Under the pieces are notes generated by a model, which was not told the DNA's origin, did no database searches, and saw only the letters and a list, made by a program, of their open reading frames with translations. Made by a program: the position numbers and the translations under genes. A stretch of DNA of 64,000 bases from Haploplasma modicum ATCC 29102 (GTDB taxonomy: Bacteria > Bacillota_I > Bacilli_A > Acholeplasmatales > Acholeplasmataceae): positions 174,813-238,812 of the forward strand of contig NZ_JHYB01000003.1 of assembly GCF_000687835.1 (NCBI RefSeq), given 5' to 3'. Of this stretch, positions 36,660-48,300 are shown piece by piece. How positions within the stretch are numbered: the first letter of the stretch is position 1; every line of letters begins with the position of its first letter.

Positions 36660-37076
36660 TTATTTTTTCTTTGCTCTTTTTGCACCATATTTTGAACGTG
36701 CTTGTTTACGATTTGCAACACCTGATGCATCTAATGTACCACGAACGATATGATATCTAACTCCAGGTAAGTCTTTAACTCTACCACCACGAATTAATAC
36801 CACAATGTGTTCTTGTAGTGAGTGTCCAATTCCAGGGATATAAGCTGTTACTTCTGTACCATTTGATAATCTAACACGTGCATACTTACGTAGGGCTGAG
36901 TTAGGTTTCCTTGGTGTCATTGTTGTAACACGTGTACAAACTCCACGTTTTTGTGGTGAGTCATATAGACTTCTTTTCTTTTGTAATGTGTTAAATCCAT
37001 AACTAAGTGCAGGAGATTTTGTTTTATCTTCTTTTTGAACACGACCATTTTTGATTAATTGTTGTATTGTTGGCAT
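36660..37076 (-). CDS. rpsL: 30S ribosomal protein S12
   Basis: 138 residues from ATG 37076 ([12 protein letters not shown]) with AAAGGAG upstream; the extra in-frame residues before it are leader sequence. The decoding loops [13 protein letters not shown] and GVRYHIVRG are present; the Lys in TPRKPN is wild type, so no streptomycin-resistance change is seen there. Confidence 0.97.
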   Translation of the reverse strand: MPTIQQLIKNGRVQKEDKTKSPALSYGFNTLQKKRSLYDSPQKRGVCTRVTTMTPRKPNSALRKYARVRLSNGTEVTAYIPGIGHSLQEHIVVLIRGGRVKDLPGVRYHIVRGTLDASGVANRKQARSKYGAKRAKKK

Positions 37077-37132
37077 TTCTAGCTCCTTTCTGACACACAC
37101 CGGGGCGTACCATTATTCTTTTCAAAAATAAA

Positions 37133-37148
37133 TTGGTCCGAAAACCAA
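37133..37148 (-). promoter_or_regulatory. Leader hairpin before rpsL (possible attenuator)
   Basis: In the ~100-nt leader of the str operon the minus strand can form TTGGT / ACCAA followed by TTTATTTTT, which resembles a weak terminator inside the leader. Its function is inferred only from position. Confidence 0.35.
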
Positions 37149-37179
37149 GTCATTTTAGTTGTTTCATTTCAACGTTATT

Positions 37180-37208
37180 ATTATAAACTATCTAGTTCAA
37201 TATTGCAA
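37180..37208 (-). promoter_or_regulatory. Promoter of the str operon
   Basis: Minus strand: -35 TTGCAA (37203-37208), exactly 17-bp spacer, perfect -10 TATAAT (37180-37185). It leaves a leader of about 100 nt before rpsL. Confidence 0.8.
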
Positions 37209-37226
37209 GTATTTTATTTTTCTTTA

Positions 37227-38126
37227 CTAAAAATATTGCTTAATTGCTCTTTTACTTGCAATAACATCTAATTCTTCTTTTAAAACTGTAATAACTACAC
37301 TACCCTTAGCTCCTCTTTCACCATCAACATTCCAAACTACATTGTTTGTTGTTGATATTTCAAAGCGACTAGAAACTAGTGCATCATGATTTTTGTTCTT
37401 TCTTCCTCTATTAATGAAGAAACCTAAAACTCTAGCAGTCCTAAACTTCTTATTATAAGGTATTAATCTAAGCTCTAATAATCCATCATTCATTTTTGCA
37501 TTAGTAAAACCTGTTAAATACATTCCACCAACTCTTTTTGCACTAAGACCTAATACTAAAATATATTCATTAACTAATGTTCCACCATCATGTTTAATAG
37601 TCATCTTCATATTATATTTATTAATTAAATCTTTAGCACCTTCAGTAAGATAGGCAATATAACCATATTTTTTTAATTTTCTTCTTGATATATCATAACT
37701 GATTTTAGTTAAAACACCAGCTGCAGTTGTATAGAAAAAGTATTTATCATTAATTTTATTAATATCTATCTTTACCGGATTATCTTGGAAAATTAATTTA
37801 AGAGTTCTTCTAACATTTTTATTTATTCCTAAAATAGCTGCCGAATCATTTGCAGTACCACTTGGCATAATTGCAAATTTCGGTCTATATTCACTTCTCA
37901 TAATACCATTAATTACTTCATTAATTGATCCGTCCCCACCAGATACAATTAAATAGTCATAATTACCTGCTTCTAAATAAGCTTTTTCATTTAAATCATT
38001 AGCCTTTTTAGAAGGATATACATCTAAATGTAAGTTTCTATTTTCAAATTGTTTTTTAATAAAATCAATTTTTTTATGAAACTTTCCTTTACCACTTACT
38101 GGATTATATAACAATAAATACCTCAA
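37227..38126 (-). CDS. dagK: DAGK/YegS-type lipid kinase
   Basis: About 300 residues. The best start is TTG 38126 (RYLLLYNPVSGKGKF) with GAGGGGTG 6 nt upstream; GTG codons further up lie inside that purine block. Diacylglycerol-kinase catalytic motifs: NPVSGKG near the N-terminus, VSGGDGSINEVINGI with the ATP-binding GGDG, and PSGTANDSAAILG. Relatives phosphorylate diacylglycerol, sphingosine or ceramide. It lies downstream of a serine-palmitoyltransferase-like enzyme and an SDR, so a sphingoid substrate is possible. A terminator at the end of the upstream gene may give it separate transcription. Confidence 0.85.
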   Translation of the reverse strand: MRYLLLYNPVSGKGKFHKKIDFIKKQFENRNLHLDVYPSKKANDLNEKAYLEAGNYDYLIVSGGDGSINEVINGIMRSEYRPKFAIMPSGTANDSAAILGINKNVRRTLKLIFQDNPVKIDINKINDKYFFYTTAAGVLTKISYDISRRKLKKYGYIAYLTEGAKDLINKYNMKMTIKHDGGTLVNEYILVLGLSAKRVGGMYLTGFTNAKMNDGLLELRLIPYNKKFRTARVLGFFINRGRKNKNHDALVSSRFEISTTNNVVWNVDGERGAKGSVVITVLKEELDVIASKRAIKQYF

Positions 38127-38178
38127 AATATCCACCCCTCGCACATGATTTTATTTTATCATAATTATATAATAAATA

Positions 38179-38201
38179 AAAGTCTTCAGACCGAAGACTT
38201 T
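38179..38201 (-). terminator. Terminator overlapping the FNT gene end
   Basis: 9-bp perfect stem AAAGTCTTC / GAAGACTTT with a 5-nt loop and T-rich tail. It overlaps the last codons of the FNT channel gene. Confidence 0.7.
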
Positions 38202-38824
38202 TTAATGTAACTATGAATTAAATTAATTGCTATTGCACCAATTCCATTACCGATAAGCATTATTATTAAATATAAAAACATTTTAAATGAGAATGTCTTT
38301 GCTAATACTAAATAAGCAATATTTGCAATGCTATGTTCAAAACAACTAACTAAGAAAACTACCACACTTAATATAACTATTATGTTTTTACCAAAATCAT
38401 TATTTATATTATTAAACCCATCAACGGCAGTATACATTAAAATACCACATAATATTGAAAGAGCTAGTACTTTATACCACTGGTTATTAAACTTAATTGA
38501 AACTAGCGAACTTGCATATTCATTAATTTCATTTACACCTACTAAGTTCATTAATAAGCCAATTGCTAAAATACCAATAGTATTACCTAAAATAGTTTCT
38601 AAGATCATTTTTACATTACCTTTTTCATAAGGTAATAAATAACCAACCTTACCAGTATATAAATAATATCCTCTATTTACAATAACTAATAAAGCAATAC
38701 TAAATAAAATACTTGCTACTAACTTATTTCCTGTCGTACTTAAAACATAAATATAAACGATTGCTGCTAGGGCAATATATACCCCTGATAAAATACCTTT
38801 TAAAATTACATTACTGTGTTTCAA
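38186..38824 (-). CDS. Formate/nitrite transporter (FNT) family channel
   Basis: 212 residues, shorter than the usual 260-280, with six hydrophobic helices. The family hallmark SCFEHSIANIAYL lies near residue 158. FNT channels pass formate, nitrite or related small anions. Formate is a cofactor and product in anaerobic NrdD metabolism, so formate is a fair guess. It lies 11 bp downstream of the SDR gene. Confidence 0.75.
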   Translation of the reverse strand: MKHSNVILKGILSGVYIALAAIVYIYVLSTTGNKLVASILFSIALLVIVNRGYYLYTGKVGYLLPYEKGNVKMILETILGNTIGILAIGLLMNLVGVNEINEYASSLVSIKFNNQWYKVLALSILCGILMYTAVDGFNNINNDFGKNIIVILSVVVFLVSCFEHSIANIAYLVLAKTFSFKMFLYLIIMLIGNGIGAIAINLIHSYIKKSSV

Positions 38825-38835
38825 TTTTCTTCTTC

Positions 38836-39633
38836 CTATTCTTTTTTAAATGCGTAAAGAATACCTACTATTTTATTAACTAACTTAACTGGTAACAATC
38901 TTTTTAAAAAAATCATTACTTTATACTTATTACCAATTACTTTTACTAGTGGCATCTTTTTTCTTAACATTGTTTTATAAATAACTTTGCTAGCATAAAG
39001 TGTACTCATACCATTTTGTTCATCTTTTTCCATCACACCAATTGATTTTTCAACTCTTTTTTCATAAACATCAATTTCATTTTCATTTTTTCTTCTGTTT
39101 TTTGTAAAATTAGTTTTAATATCACCTGGTAAGATCACAGATACTCCAATACCGTAAGGACTAACTTCATTAGCTAAACCCTCACTAAAAGTTTTTACCG
39201 CAGCCTTTGAGCTACTATAAAAGGTTTGAAATGGGATTGAAAACTCACTTGCAACGCTACCTACATTTAATATTTTACCACATCCGTTTGCTCTCATCAA
39301 AGGCAAAGTGTATTTTGTGGTTAAAAATGTCCCAATAAAATTAACTTCAAAGATTCTTCTAACATCAAAAGTACTACTTGCTTCAACACTACCAGAAATT
39401 CCCATCCCAGCATTATTAATTAAATAGTCAATTTTACCTTCTATTTCATAGACATGGTTAATTAGGCTACTAATTTCTTCTTCATTAGTAACATCACCTT
39501 TTAGACTTACAACATTTGAAATACTAAAATCACTTCTAGCAATACCGTATACTTTCATTCCTTTATTTGCTAGAAATCCTGAAAGTTCACAACCAATACC
39601 TTGTGATGCACCAGTAATGATTGCTACTTTCAT
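38836..39633 (-). CDS. Short-chain dehydrogenase/reductase
   Basis: 265 residues. NADP-binding TGASQGIG at the N-terminus, NNAGMGISG, catalytic Ser and YSSSK (Tyr-Lys), then a C-terminal extension with basic and hydrophobic residues (MIFLKRLLPVKLVNKIV) like that of membrane-associated 3-ketosphinganine reductases. Its start overlaps the upstream acyl-CoA synthase-like gene by 4 bp, so the two very likely act in sequence: the ketone made by that enzyme could be reduced here. Confidence 0.75.
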   Translation of the reverse strand: MKVAIITGASQGIGCELSGFLANKGMKVYGIARSDFSISNVVSLKGDVTNEEEISSLINHVYEIEGKIDYLINNAGMGISGSVEASSTFDVRRIFEVNFIGTFLTTKYTLPLMRANGCGKILNVGSVASEFSIPFQTFYSSSKAAVKTFSEGLANEVSPYGIGVSVILPGDIKTNFTKNRRKNENEIDVYEKRVEKSIGVMEKDEQNGMSTLYASKVIYKTMLRKKMPLVKVIGNKYKVMIFLKRLLPVKLVNKIVGILYAFKKE

Positions 39634-40826
39634 TTTAATAACTCTTCTTCACTTGGTAGATTATTTAAAACACTAACAATTGTATCCATTGCTTTATCTA
39701 GTAATTCTTTCGGGTGTGTTGACATAAAACTAGTTCTAATTAAACACTCTCCCGGTACAGTTGCTGGTGGTAATACTGGATTTACATAAACCCCCATCTT
39801 AAATAATAAGTTGCAAGCAACCATTGTTCTAACTGGCGTATATGTATAAATAGGAATAATTGGTGTCACAGATTCTTTAATCTTTAACCCACGTTTGACT
39901 AAACCACTTCTTACATAATTACCAACATCTTGTAATGCTTTAACTCTTTCTGGTTCTCTTTTTAAAATCTCAAGTGACTTACTTGCTGCCATTGTATTTG
40001 CTGGTGGTATTGCAGCATTAAAAATATATGGTCTTGAGTGATGTCTTACATACTCAATAACATCATGAAGTCCTGCAATAAAACCACCACTACTTGCAAG
40101 TGACTTAGAAAATGTTCCCATAATAATATCTATCTCATCATTTAAGTCAAAGTGTTCACCTGTCCCACGACCTGTTTTACCCATAACACCTAACCCATGA
40201 GCATCATCAACCATCAATCTAGCATTGTATTTCTTCTTTAATTCAACTAGTTTAGGTAAGTTACATAAATCTCCACCCATACTGAAAACACCGTCTGTAA
40301 CGATTAATTTACCCTTATTAGGGCTTGCTTCCATTAACTTTTTCTCTAAGTCTTCCATATCATTATGATTGTATCTAACAACCTCTGCATAACTTAGCTT
40401 TATTCCATCATAAATGCTCGCATGATTTTCTTTATCACTAAAGATAATATCATTTCTCCCAGCAATCGCTGAAATAAACCCTAAATTAGACTGATACCCC
40501 GTTGAAAAGATTGTAGCATCTTCTTTACCAACAAACTCTGCTAAATCTTTCTCTAACTTTTTATGAATATCTAATGTTCCATTTAAGAATCTAGATCCTG
40601 AAACACCTGTTCCATATTTTAATGTAGCATCAACTGATGCTTTAATTACTTCTTCATGTGATGTTAATCCTAAATAGTTATTTGAACCAATCATGATTAG
40701 TTCTTGTCCTTCCATATTTACTAAAACATCTTGTTTAGTTGTTAACTCATGAAAATAAGGATAATATCCTCCAGCCTTAGCAATCTTTGCTGTTTCATAA
40801 GTAAATGCTTTTTTAAATATATCCAT
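39630..40826 (-). CDS. spt: Serine palmitoyltransferase-like alpha-oxoamine synthase (PLP)
   Basis: 398 residues of the alpha-oxoamine synthase family. PLP features: DDAHGLGVMG, and GTFSKSLASSGGF with the Schiff-base Lys. Segments GSRFLNGTLDIHKKLEKDLA, FVGKEDATIFSTGY, VFSMGGDLCNLP and PERVKALQDVGN resemble Bacteroidetes serine palmitoyltransferases more than E. coli glycine C-acetyltransferase (Kbl) or BioF. It would condense serine with an acyl-CoA or acyl-ACP to a 3-keto sphingoid base. No bio genes or threonine dehydrogenase lie nearby, and a reductase is coupled downstream. Kbl activity cannot be excluded. Confidence 0.7.
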   Translation of the reverse strand: MDIFKKAFTYETAKIAKAGGYYPYFHELTTKQDVLVNMEGQELIMIGSNNYLGLTSHEEVIKASVDATLKYGTGVSGSRFLNGTLDIHKKLEKDLAEFVGKEDATIFSTGYQSNLGFISAIAGRNDIIFSDKENHASIYDGIKLSYAEVVRYNHNDMEDLEKKLMEASPNKGKLIVTDGVFSMGGDLCNLPKLVELKKKYNARLMVDDAHGLGVMGKTGRGTGEHFDLNDEIDIIMGTFSKSLASSGGFIAGLHDVIEYVRHHSRPYIFNAAIPPANTMAASKSLEILKREPERVKALQDVGNYVRSGLVKRGLKIKESVTPIIPIYTYTPVRTMVACNLLFKMGVYVNPVLPPATVPGECLIRTSFMSTHPKELLDKAMDTIVSVLNNLPSEEELLK

Positions 40827-40901
40827 GTTATACCTCTCTTTATTTTTTTCTCTCTTAGACTCAATTTTACCATATTACTATTTATTTTGATATCATAAAA
40901 A

Positions 40902-40921
40902 AAACCATTCAAAAATGGTTT
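40902..40921 (-). terminator. Second terminator downstream of rpoC
   Basis: 8-bp perfect stem AAACCATT / AATGGTTT with a 4-nt loop and an eight-T tail on the minus strand. Confidence 0.75.
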
Positions 40922-40971
40922 AAATAGTAAAGCTATTGTAAGAATAAATTTTATAATTATTTTTAATAAAA

Positions 40972-40999
40972 AAACACCCAAAAATTAATTTGAGTGTTT
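40972..40999 (-). terminator. Terminator of rpoC
   Basis: Minus strand: AAACACTCAAA / TTTGGGTGTTT stem (one mismatch) and a seven-T tail, just past the rpoC stop. Confidence 0.8.
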
Positions 41000-41009
41000 A
41001 ATTAAAATA

Positions 41010-44000
41010 TTAATAATCAAAATCTTCGTCTTCTAAGTATTGTTTTTTATCTTCTGGTTCATAGTTAAAGTATTTATCATTTAAAATACCTGTACCAGCT
41101 GGAATTAATCCCCCGATAATAACATTTTCTTTTAAGCCGTGTAGTTCGTCAACTGAACCTTTAATTGCTGCTTCAGTTAAGATCTTAGTTGTTTCTTGGA
41201 ATGATGCAGCTGATAAGAATGAATCACTTCTTAGTGATGCTCTTGTAATACCAAGTAAGATTGGTTTACCAACTGGTAATCTTGTTCCATTTCTTAAAGC
41301 TTCTCTTACAGCATTTTTAAATACTGGTACGGATACTTCAGAACCTGGTAATAAATTAGAATCACCTTCAGAAATAACTAATATACGTCTAAACATTTGT
41401 CTTACAATAATTTCAATGTGTTTATCACTAATTTCTACTTCTTGAGCTGAATATACTTTTTGAACTTCTTCTAAAATATATTGTTGTGTAGCATCAGCTG
41501 ATAATACTCTAAGTAATTGTTTTGGATTAATGTTACCTTGTGATAGTTTTTGACCTGGAGTAACATTTTGTCCTTTTTTAACTAATATTTCAACGTTTGG
41601 ATCAATCATATATTTAAAGTCTGATTGTTCTTTTTGATTACTTAAGATATCTAATTGATATCCTGATTCGGTTTCTTTAATGTCTTTAACAACACCATTT
41701 ACTTCACTTTGAATTCCTGATGATGTTAAATCTAAGCCATCAATAACTTTTTCATTTATTTTTACTAGTAAGTGATCTTCTTTATCTACATAGTATGTAT
41801 ATAATGCTTGTTCTCTTACATTTTCAGTAATAACAATTTCGTATGAACCATTCTTTTGACGAGTTACTTCTTTTACTTTACCATTTACTTCACTGATCTT
41901 AGCTTCCCCTTTTGGAGTTCTAGCTTCAAATAATTCTTGAATACGTGGTAACCCTTGAGTAATATCGCTCGCTGAAGCAACCCCTCCGGTATGGAAAGTA
42001 CGCATTGTAAGCTGTGTTCCTGGTTCCCCAATTGATTGAGCAGCAACAACACCTACAGCATCCCCAACTTCCACATTTGTGTTAGTTGCTAGGTTTCTAC
42101 CATAAGCTTTTGCTGAAACACCATTGTCTGAGTTACATGTTAGAACACTTCTAATATCAACTTCAGTTACACCGGCTTTTACAATTTCTGCAACAACTTC
42201 TTCAGTAATTAATTCATTTCTACCAATAATTTGTTTCTTAGTTTTTGGATTTAAGACAGGAGAGTTAGCATATCTACCTAAGATACGGTTTTTCATTGGA
42301 ACAATAACTTTGTTTCCTTCAACAATATCTTTAATTAGTAATCCTTTGTCTGAGAAACAATCTTCTTCAACAACGATAACTTCTTGTGATACGTCAACTA
42401 ATCTTCTTGTTAAATATCCTGATTCAGCTGTTTTTAACGCTGTATCGGTTGATCCTTTTCTCGCACCGTGAGTTGAAATAAAGAATTCAGAAACGGTTAA
42501 ACCTTCCCTAAATGATGCTTGAACTGGAACTTCGATTTTTTCCCCTTTAGGGTTAACCATCAGACCACGCATCCCTGATAACTGAACAAATGAGTTGATT
42601 GAACCACGAGCTCCTGAATCAATCATCATGTAGATATGATTTTCTTCATCTAACTCTTTTTTAAGTTCTTCTTTAATCTTGTTATTAGCTTCTTCCCATA
42701 ATTCAATAATCAGTTTTCTTCTTTCTTCTTTTGTTGCTAGACCTTCTTCATAAGCATCTTCAACATCATGAACTTTTCCAGTTACTTCTTTAATCAATTC
42801 TTCTTTTTTAGAATATACGTTAATATCTGCAAATGAGATTGTAAATCCAGCAACTGTTGAATATTTAAATCCTAAGTCTTTAATTTTGTCTAATATTTTT
42901 GATGTTTCACTAATATTTAATAGTTTAAATACTCTTGAAATGATTTTACCTAAGAAACTCTTGTTAAATGGTTTTGGTATTTCTAGATTTGGTAATACAT
43001 CATGAGGATTTGTTCCTTTTGGTATGAAGTATTTATCTGGAACACCGTTTTCAAGGTTTAATTCTGTTGGTTCATTTAAATAATAGAAACTATCTGGTAA
43101 TACTTGGTTAAAGATTAATTTACCATATGTAGTTACTAAATACATTTCTTTTTGTTTATCAGTAAATTGGTGTTTTAGAATTGTTGGCTTAACAATAATT
43201 CTTGTATGTAGACCAATTTCTTTTTTATCATATGCAAGTTCTAATTCTTTTAAATCATAGAAGAATTTACCTTCATTACGGTTAACAAAAGCATATTTTT
43301 CACTATTTTCCATATTAGGAGCTTTAGCTAATTCTGCTTCCATTGTTAAGTAATAATTACCTAAAACCATATCCTGTGATGGTGTAACAACTGGTTTACC
43401 ATCTTTAGGGTTTAAAATATTGTTACTTGCTAACATTAATAATCTTGCTTCGGCTTGAGCTTCATTTGAAAGTGGAACGTGAACAGGCATTTGGTCCCCG
43501 TCAAAGTCCGCGTTAAACGCTGGAGTTACAAGTGGATGTAATCTAATTGCTTTACCATCGATTAATTTTGGTTCAAATGCTTGAATACCAAGTCTGTGTA
43601 ATGTAGGAGCACGGTTAAGTAGTACTGGATGTTCCTTAACAACTTTTTCTAATGCTTGCCATACATCATCATCCATTGAATCATATTTATTATTAACGTT
43701 TTTCTTATCTAATTTTTGTGATAATTGTAATTCTCTTAAAACGAATGGTTTAAATAGAATAATCGCCATTTGACGTGGAATACCACATTGATACATTTCT
43801 AAGTCTGGACCAACAATAATTACTGAACGGCCAGAATAGTCAACACGTTTACCAAGTAAGTTTTGACGTAATCTACCTTGTTTACCTCTTAACATATCTG
43901 ATAATGATTTTAGACTTCTACCACGTTCTACTGTTTGTTTTTTACCACGTTTTGAGTTATCAATTAATGCATCTACTGCATCTTGTAACATACGTTTTTC

Positions 44001-45329
44001 GTTTTGTAAGATTAAGCGAGGTGCTCTTTCTTGTTTTTGTTTTTTAAGTCTATTATTTCTATTTAAAATTCTTCTGTATAAGTCGTTTAAGTCAGTTGTA
44101 GCAAATCTATCACCGTCTAAAGCAACCATTGGTCTTAAATCAGGTGGTATAACTGGAATAACATCTAATACCATCCACTCTGGTTTATTATCTGAATTAT
44201 TAAATGATTCTACTACTTCTAAACGTTTAATTGCTTTTTCACGTTTTTGTGCAGATTTTGATTTAGCTTTACGTCTTAAGATTTGAACTTCCTTATCTAA
44301 ATCTAATTCCATTAATAATGTCTTAATTGCTTGAGCACCAGTTTCAGCTGTAAATTGTAATGGATATCTTTCTAGTAACTGTGTATATTCTTGTTCTGAT
44401 AAAATTGTTTTCTTTGCTAAAGGTGTACTTCCTGGATCAGTTACGATATATGAAGCAAGGTAGATAACACTTTCTAATTGTTTAGATTTAATACCTAATA
44501 AAATAGCAAGTTTTGATGGTGTACTCTTGATATACCATGTATGTACTACTGGTGCTTCTAATTCGATATGACCCATTCTTTCACGTCTAACTTTTGATTG
44601 AGTAATTTCAATACCACATTTTGGACAAATTTGTCCTTTGTTAATATTTTGTTTTTTACCACAAGCACATTGATAGTCTTTAGTTGGTCCGAAAATTCTT
44701 TCACAGAAAAGTCCACCTGTTTCAGGTTTTGCAGTTCTATAGTTAATTGTTTCATGAGTCTTAACTTCACCATATGACCATTGTCTAATTTCATTTGGTG
44801 AAGCAAGTCTAATCTTAAAGTGGGTAAAGCTTCTTGAACCATAACCTTTACGTAATGGTTCAACTTCTTTTTTAATACGTTTTGATAAGTCAATGTCTTT
44901 TGCTGCTTCTTCATTATCTTCTTCATAGTATGAAGCTTCTCCTTCAACAAAAGGAACTAATGCTGGAATTTCAAATAAAGTAAATAATTCGTTTAATTCA
45001 CTTAATAAAATCTCATCATCTTCAAATAATGAATAAAGTGTTCTTTTATCATATTTAACTAATTCTTCAAATGTATTAATTCTTGCTGCTTTTAATTTAT
45101 CAATTATTTCATCATTTAAGTTTAAATTTTCTAATTTATTTGGTAGGAAATATTTTTTAAGTACTGGTAATATTTCTCCAAAAACATCGTCTAAAATTAA
45201 ATTAATTTCTTTAAGAGTAAAAGTATTAAAATCTTCTAATGTATCAATCGCTGATAATTTTAATTTTTCTAATACTGTATCAGATAATTTTAAACTTTCA
45301 ACTGGAGTTTTTAATATATCATTATTCAT
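41010..45329 (-). CDS. rpoC: RNA polymerase beta' subunit with N-terminal extension
   Basis: 1439 residues. The catalytic motif [15 protein letters not shown] is present, as is the zinc ribbon [18 protein letters not shown]. The normal start of beta' ([20 protein letters not shown]) appears only at about residue 171. Residues 8-62 and 64-120 are two similar helical segments ([20 protein letters not shown] and [20 protein letters not shown]), each like the helix-hairpin-helix domain of the alpha-subunit C-terminus, followed by an acidic linker. The start is ATG 45329, one base overlapping the rpoB stop. This extension is absent from ordinary beta' proteins. Confidence 0.95.
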   Translation of the reverse strand: MNNDILKTPVESLKLSDTVLEKLKLSAIDTLEDFNTFTLKEINLILDDVFGEILPVLKKYFLPNKLENLNLNDEIIDKLKAARINTFEELVKYDKRTLYSLFEDDEILLSELNELFTLFEIPALVPFVEGEASYYEEDNEEAAKDIDLSKRIKKEVEPLRKGYGSRSFTHFKIRLASPNEIRQWSYGEVKTHETINYRTAKPETGGLFCERIFGPTKDYQCACGKKQNINKGQICPKCGIEITQSKVRRERMGHIELEAPVVHTWYIKSTPSKLAILLGIKSKQLESVIYLASYIVTDPGSTPLAKKTILSEQEYTQLLERYPLQFTAETGAQAIKTLLMELDLDKEVQILRRKAKSKSAQKREKAIKRLEVVESFNNSDNKPEWMVLDVIPVIPPDLRPMVALDGDRFATTDLNDLYRRILNRNNRLKKQKQERAPRLILQNEKRMLQDAVDALIDNSKRGKKQTVERGRSLKSLSDMLRGKQGRLRQNLLGKRVDYSGRSVIIVGPDLEMYQCGIPRQMAIILFKPFVLRELQLSQKLDKKNVNNKYDSMDDDVWQALEKVVKEHPVLLNRAPTLHRLGIQAFEPKLIDGKAIRLHPLVTPAFNADFDGDQMPVHVPLSNEAQAEARLLMLASNNILNPKDGKPVVTPSQDMVLGNYYLTMEAELAKAPNMENSEKYAFVNRNEGKFFYDLKELELAYDKKEIGLHTRIIVKPTILKHQFTDKQKEMYLVTTYGKLIFNQVLPDSFYYLNEPTELNLENGVPDKYFIPKGTNPHDVLPNLEIPKPFNKSFLGKIISRVFKLLNISETSKILDKIKDLGFKYSTVAGFTISFADINVYSKKEELIKEVTGKVHDVEDAYEEGLATKEERRKLIIELWEEANNKIKEELKKELDEENHIYMMIDSGARGSINSFVQLSGMRGLMVNPKGEKIEVPVQASFREGLTVSEFFISTHGARKGSTDTALKTAESGYLTRRLVDVSQEVIVVEEDCFSDKGLLIKDIVEGNKVIVPMKNRILGRYANSPVLNPKTKKQIIGRNELITEEVVAEIVKAGVTEVDIRSVLTCNSDNGVSAKAYGRNLATNTNVEVGDAVGVVAAQSIGEPGTQLTMRTFHTGGVASASDITQGLPRIQELFEARTPKGEAKISEVNGKVKEVTRQKNGSYEIVITENVREQALYTYYVDKEDHLLVKINEKVIDGLDLTSSGIQSEVNGVVKDIKETESGYQLDILSNQKEQSDFKYMIDPNVEILVKKGQNVTPGQKLSQGNINPKQLLRVLSADATQQYILEEVQKVYSAQEVEISDKHIEIIVRQMFRRILVISEGDSNLLPGSEVSVPVFKNAVREALRNGTRLPVGKPILLGITRASLRSDSFLSAASFQETTKILTEAAIKGSVDELHGLKENVIIGGLIPAGTGILNDKYFNYEPEDKKQYLEDEDFDY

Positions 45330-48300
45330 TAATAATTTCCTCCTTTTTTACCATTAAATAATGGTCTATTTGCTTCGTTAACACCTGTTTGATTATCAAT
45401 CAACTCAACATATAAACCAAGTGATTGTAATTCTCTAGTGAAAACTCTAAATGATTCTGGAATGCTTGGTTTTGGAATCTCTTTACCTGTAGTAATCGCG
45501 CTATAAACATTATTTCTACCAATCATATCATCTGATTTAACAGTTAATATTTCTTGTAATGTATGTGCGGCACCATAAGCATATAGAGTCCAAACTTCCA
45601 TTTCCCCAAATCTTTGTCCACCGTTTTGTGCCTTACCACCCATTGGTTGTTGAGTAACAAGTGTGTATGGTCCAACTGATCTAGCATGTAATTTATCATC
45701 AACCATGTGTGATAGTTTAATCATATACATCACACCAACGGAGATTCTATTATCAAATGCTTCACCGGTTCTACCATCATATAAAACAGTTTTACCATCA
45801 TCATCTAATCCTGCTTCTTTCATAACTGCTCTTAATTCACTATCTGTTACACCATCAAATACTGGTGTTGCAACTTTAATGCCTAATTTTTTAGCAGCCA
45901 TTCCTAAGTGGATTTCTAAAACTTGTCCAATGTTCATTCTTGATGGAACCCCTAGTGGGTTTAACATGATGTCTACTGGTGTACCATCAGCCATATGTGG
46001 CATATCTTCTCTTGGTAAAATCTTAGAGATAACCCCTTTATTACCATGACGACCAGCCATCTTATCGCCTTCTGTAATCTTACGTTTTTGAGCAACAAAC
46101 ACTTTAATTGATTTGTTTACACCTGGAGGTAAGATATCACCGTTTGCTTTTGAATAAACTTGAATTTTTTGAACAATTCCTCCACCACCATGTGGCACTC
46201 TTAATGAAGTATCACGGTAATCTCTTGACTTATCACCTAAAATACTTTGGATTAATCGTTCTGAAGGTGTTGGATCATTTACTCCCTTAGGTGTAATCTT
46301 ACCAACTAAAATATCTCCTTCTTTAACTTCACTACCTACAATGATAATACCTTCTGAGTCTAATTTCTTTAACGCGTCTGTTGATGCTTGTGGTACTTCT
46401 CTTGTAATTTCTTCTTGGTAGCTTGAGCTTGTTGTTTTAATATCTCTTGTTTCAATTTCATATTCATCAATATGGATTGATGTATAAACGTCATTTTTAA
46501 CTAAATCTTCTGACATGATAATAGCATCTTCATAGTTATATCCGTCCCATGTCATAAATGCCACAGTTACGTTTCTACCAAGTGCTAATTCACCATTTTC
46601 AGTTGATGCTCCATCAGAGATTAAATCACCAACATTAATTTTTTCACCTAATTCAACTAAAGGTTTTTGTAAGATAAAAGTATCTTGGTTTGATCGGTTG
46701 AATTTTTGTAACCAATAAACTTCACTATCATCTTGACCATATTCACGTAATTTACGAGCAACTTCACTATTAAATCCAATTTCTGGATCATATAAAACAT
46801 TACCTGCAAATTTTACCTTTTCAGTTGGTTCTTTTGTAATAACTATTTTAGCTGCATCAACATAAGTTACATAACCTTCGTGATTTGAAACTAAAACTGC
46901 ACCAGAGTCTTTAGCGGCACGGTATTCAACACCTGTCCCAACAATTGGTGATTCAGGAGCAATTAAAGGTACTGCTTGACGTTGCATGTTTGCACCCATT
47001 AACGCACGAGTAGCATCATCGTGTTCAAGGAATGGAATTGTTGCTGTTGAAACAGAAACAATTTGTTTAGGTGAAACGTCCATGTGAGTAAACTCATCAC
47101 GGTAGTAAATATTAGTTTCACCAGCATGACGTCCAATAATTCTTTTTTCAACAAAATCGCCATTTTCATCTAATGGAGTTGCTGCTGAAGCAATAACTTT
47201 ATCTTTTTCTTCATCTGCTGTTAAATATTCAATTTCATTAATTACTCGTGGAATTGGTCTACCATTTTCATCAAGTCTTGATAAGTCTAATTTAAAATAT
47301 GGTGTTTGAATAAAGCCGTATTTATCAGCTTTACTATATGTTGAAAGTGATGAAATTAACCCAATTGATGGACCTTCAGGTGTTTCAATTGGACAAATTC
47401 TACCATAGTGAGTATTATGCACGTCACGTACTTCAACCCCAGCTCTATCTCTAGCAATACCACCAGTACCTAAGGCAGATACTCTTCTTTTTTGTGTTAA
47501 TTCACTCAGTGGGTTTACTTGATCCATGAACTGTGATAATTGGCTACTACCAAAGAATGTTTTAATAACACCTGATAGTGGTGACATATTAATAATACTA
47601 TTTGGTGTTGCATCAGAAAAACTTACTGTTGACATTTTATCTTTAATATTTTTCTCTGTTCTTGCTAAACCAATTCTAAATTGATTCTTTAATAATTCAC
47701 CAATTAATCTAAGTCTTCTATTACCTAAATGGTCAATATCATCTGTTTCACCTAAGCCATCATAAAGATTAATATAATAACTCATTGAAGCAATAATATC
47801 TGATAGAGTAATATGAATTCTATCTTCTAATTGATAGTTACCTACAACATCAATTTTCTTTGTTTTTTCAGTAATTTCTTCATCTTCTTCTGTTAAATAA
47901 ATCTTGATTTTTTCAACGATAACACCACGGCGTTCACGTTCTTTATCAAAGACTGATTTACCTTCTAAGAAGTACTTAATTACTCTTTCGTCTAAGCTTA
48001 AACGATTTTTTTGTAATTCAATAATTTTTTCTTCTGTAATTTCTTCATCTTTAAAGATAATTACTTCACCAGTTCTAATATTTGAAATATTTTCCTTAGC
48101 AAATAATCTATCTTCTTCTTGGTTATACACACCAAAAATTTCACTTGGTGCCTCATTTTCTAATGAATCTTCAATTGAAATTACTTCTTCTCTAATTGAA
48201 TCACGATTTTCATTAATTAATTTTAAAACATCATCTGTTAAAAGAGTCTTTTCTTCAACTAAAACTTCACCAGTTTCAGCATTGAAAATATCTTCAGCTA

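Noticed and set aside
39630..40826. Annotation as glycine C-acetyltransferase (Kbl) or BioF
   Set aside because: Several segments look closer to bacterial serine palmitoyltransferases and the neighbours are lipid-type genes, with no threonine dehydrogenase or biotin genes. It is kept as an alternative in the entry, not as the main call.
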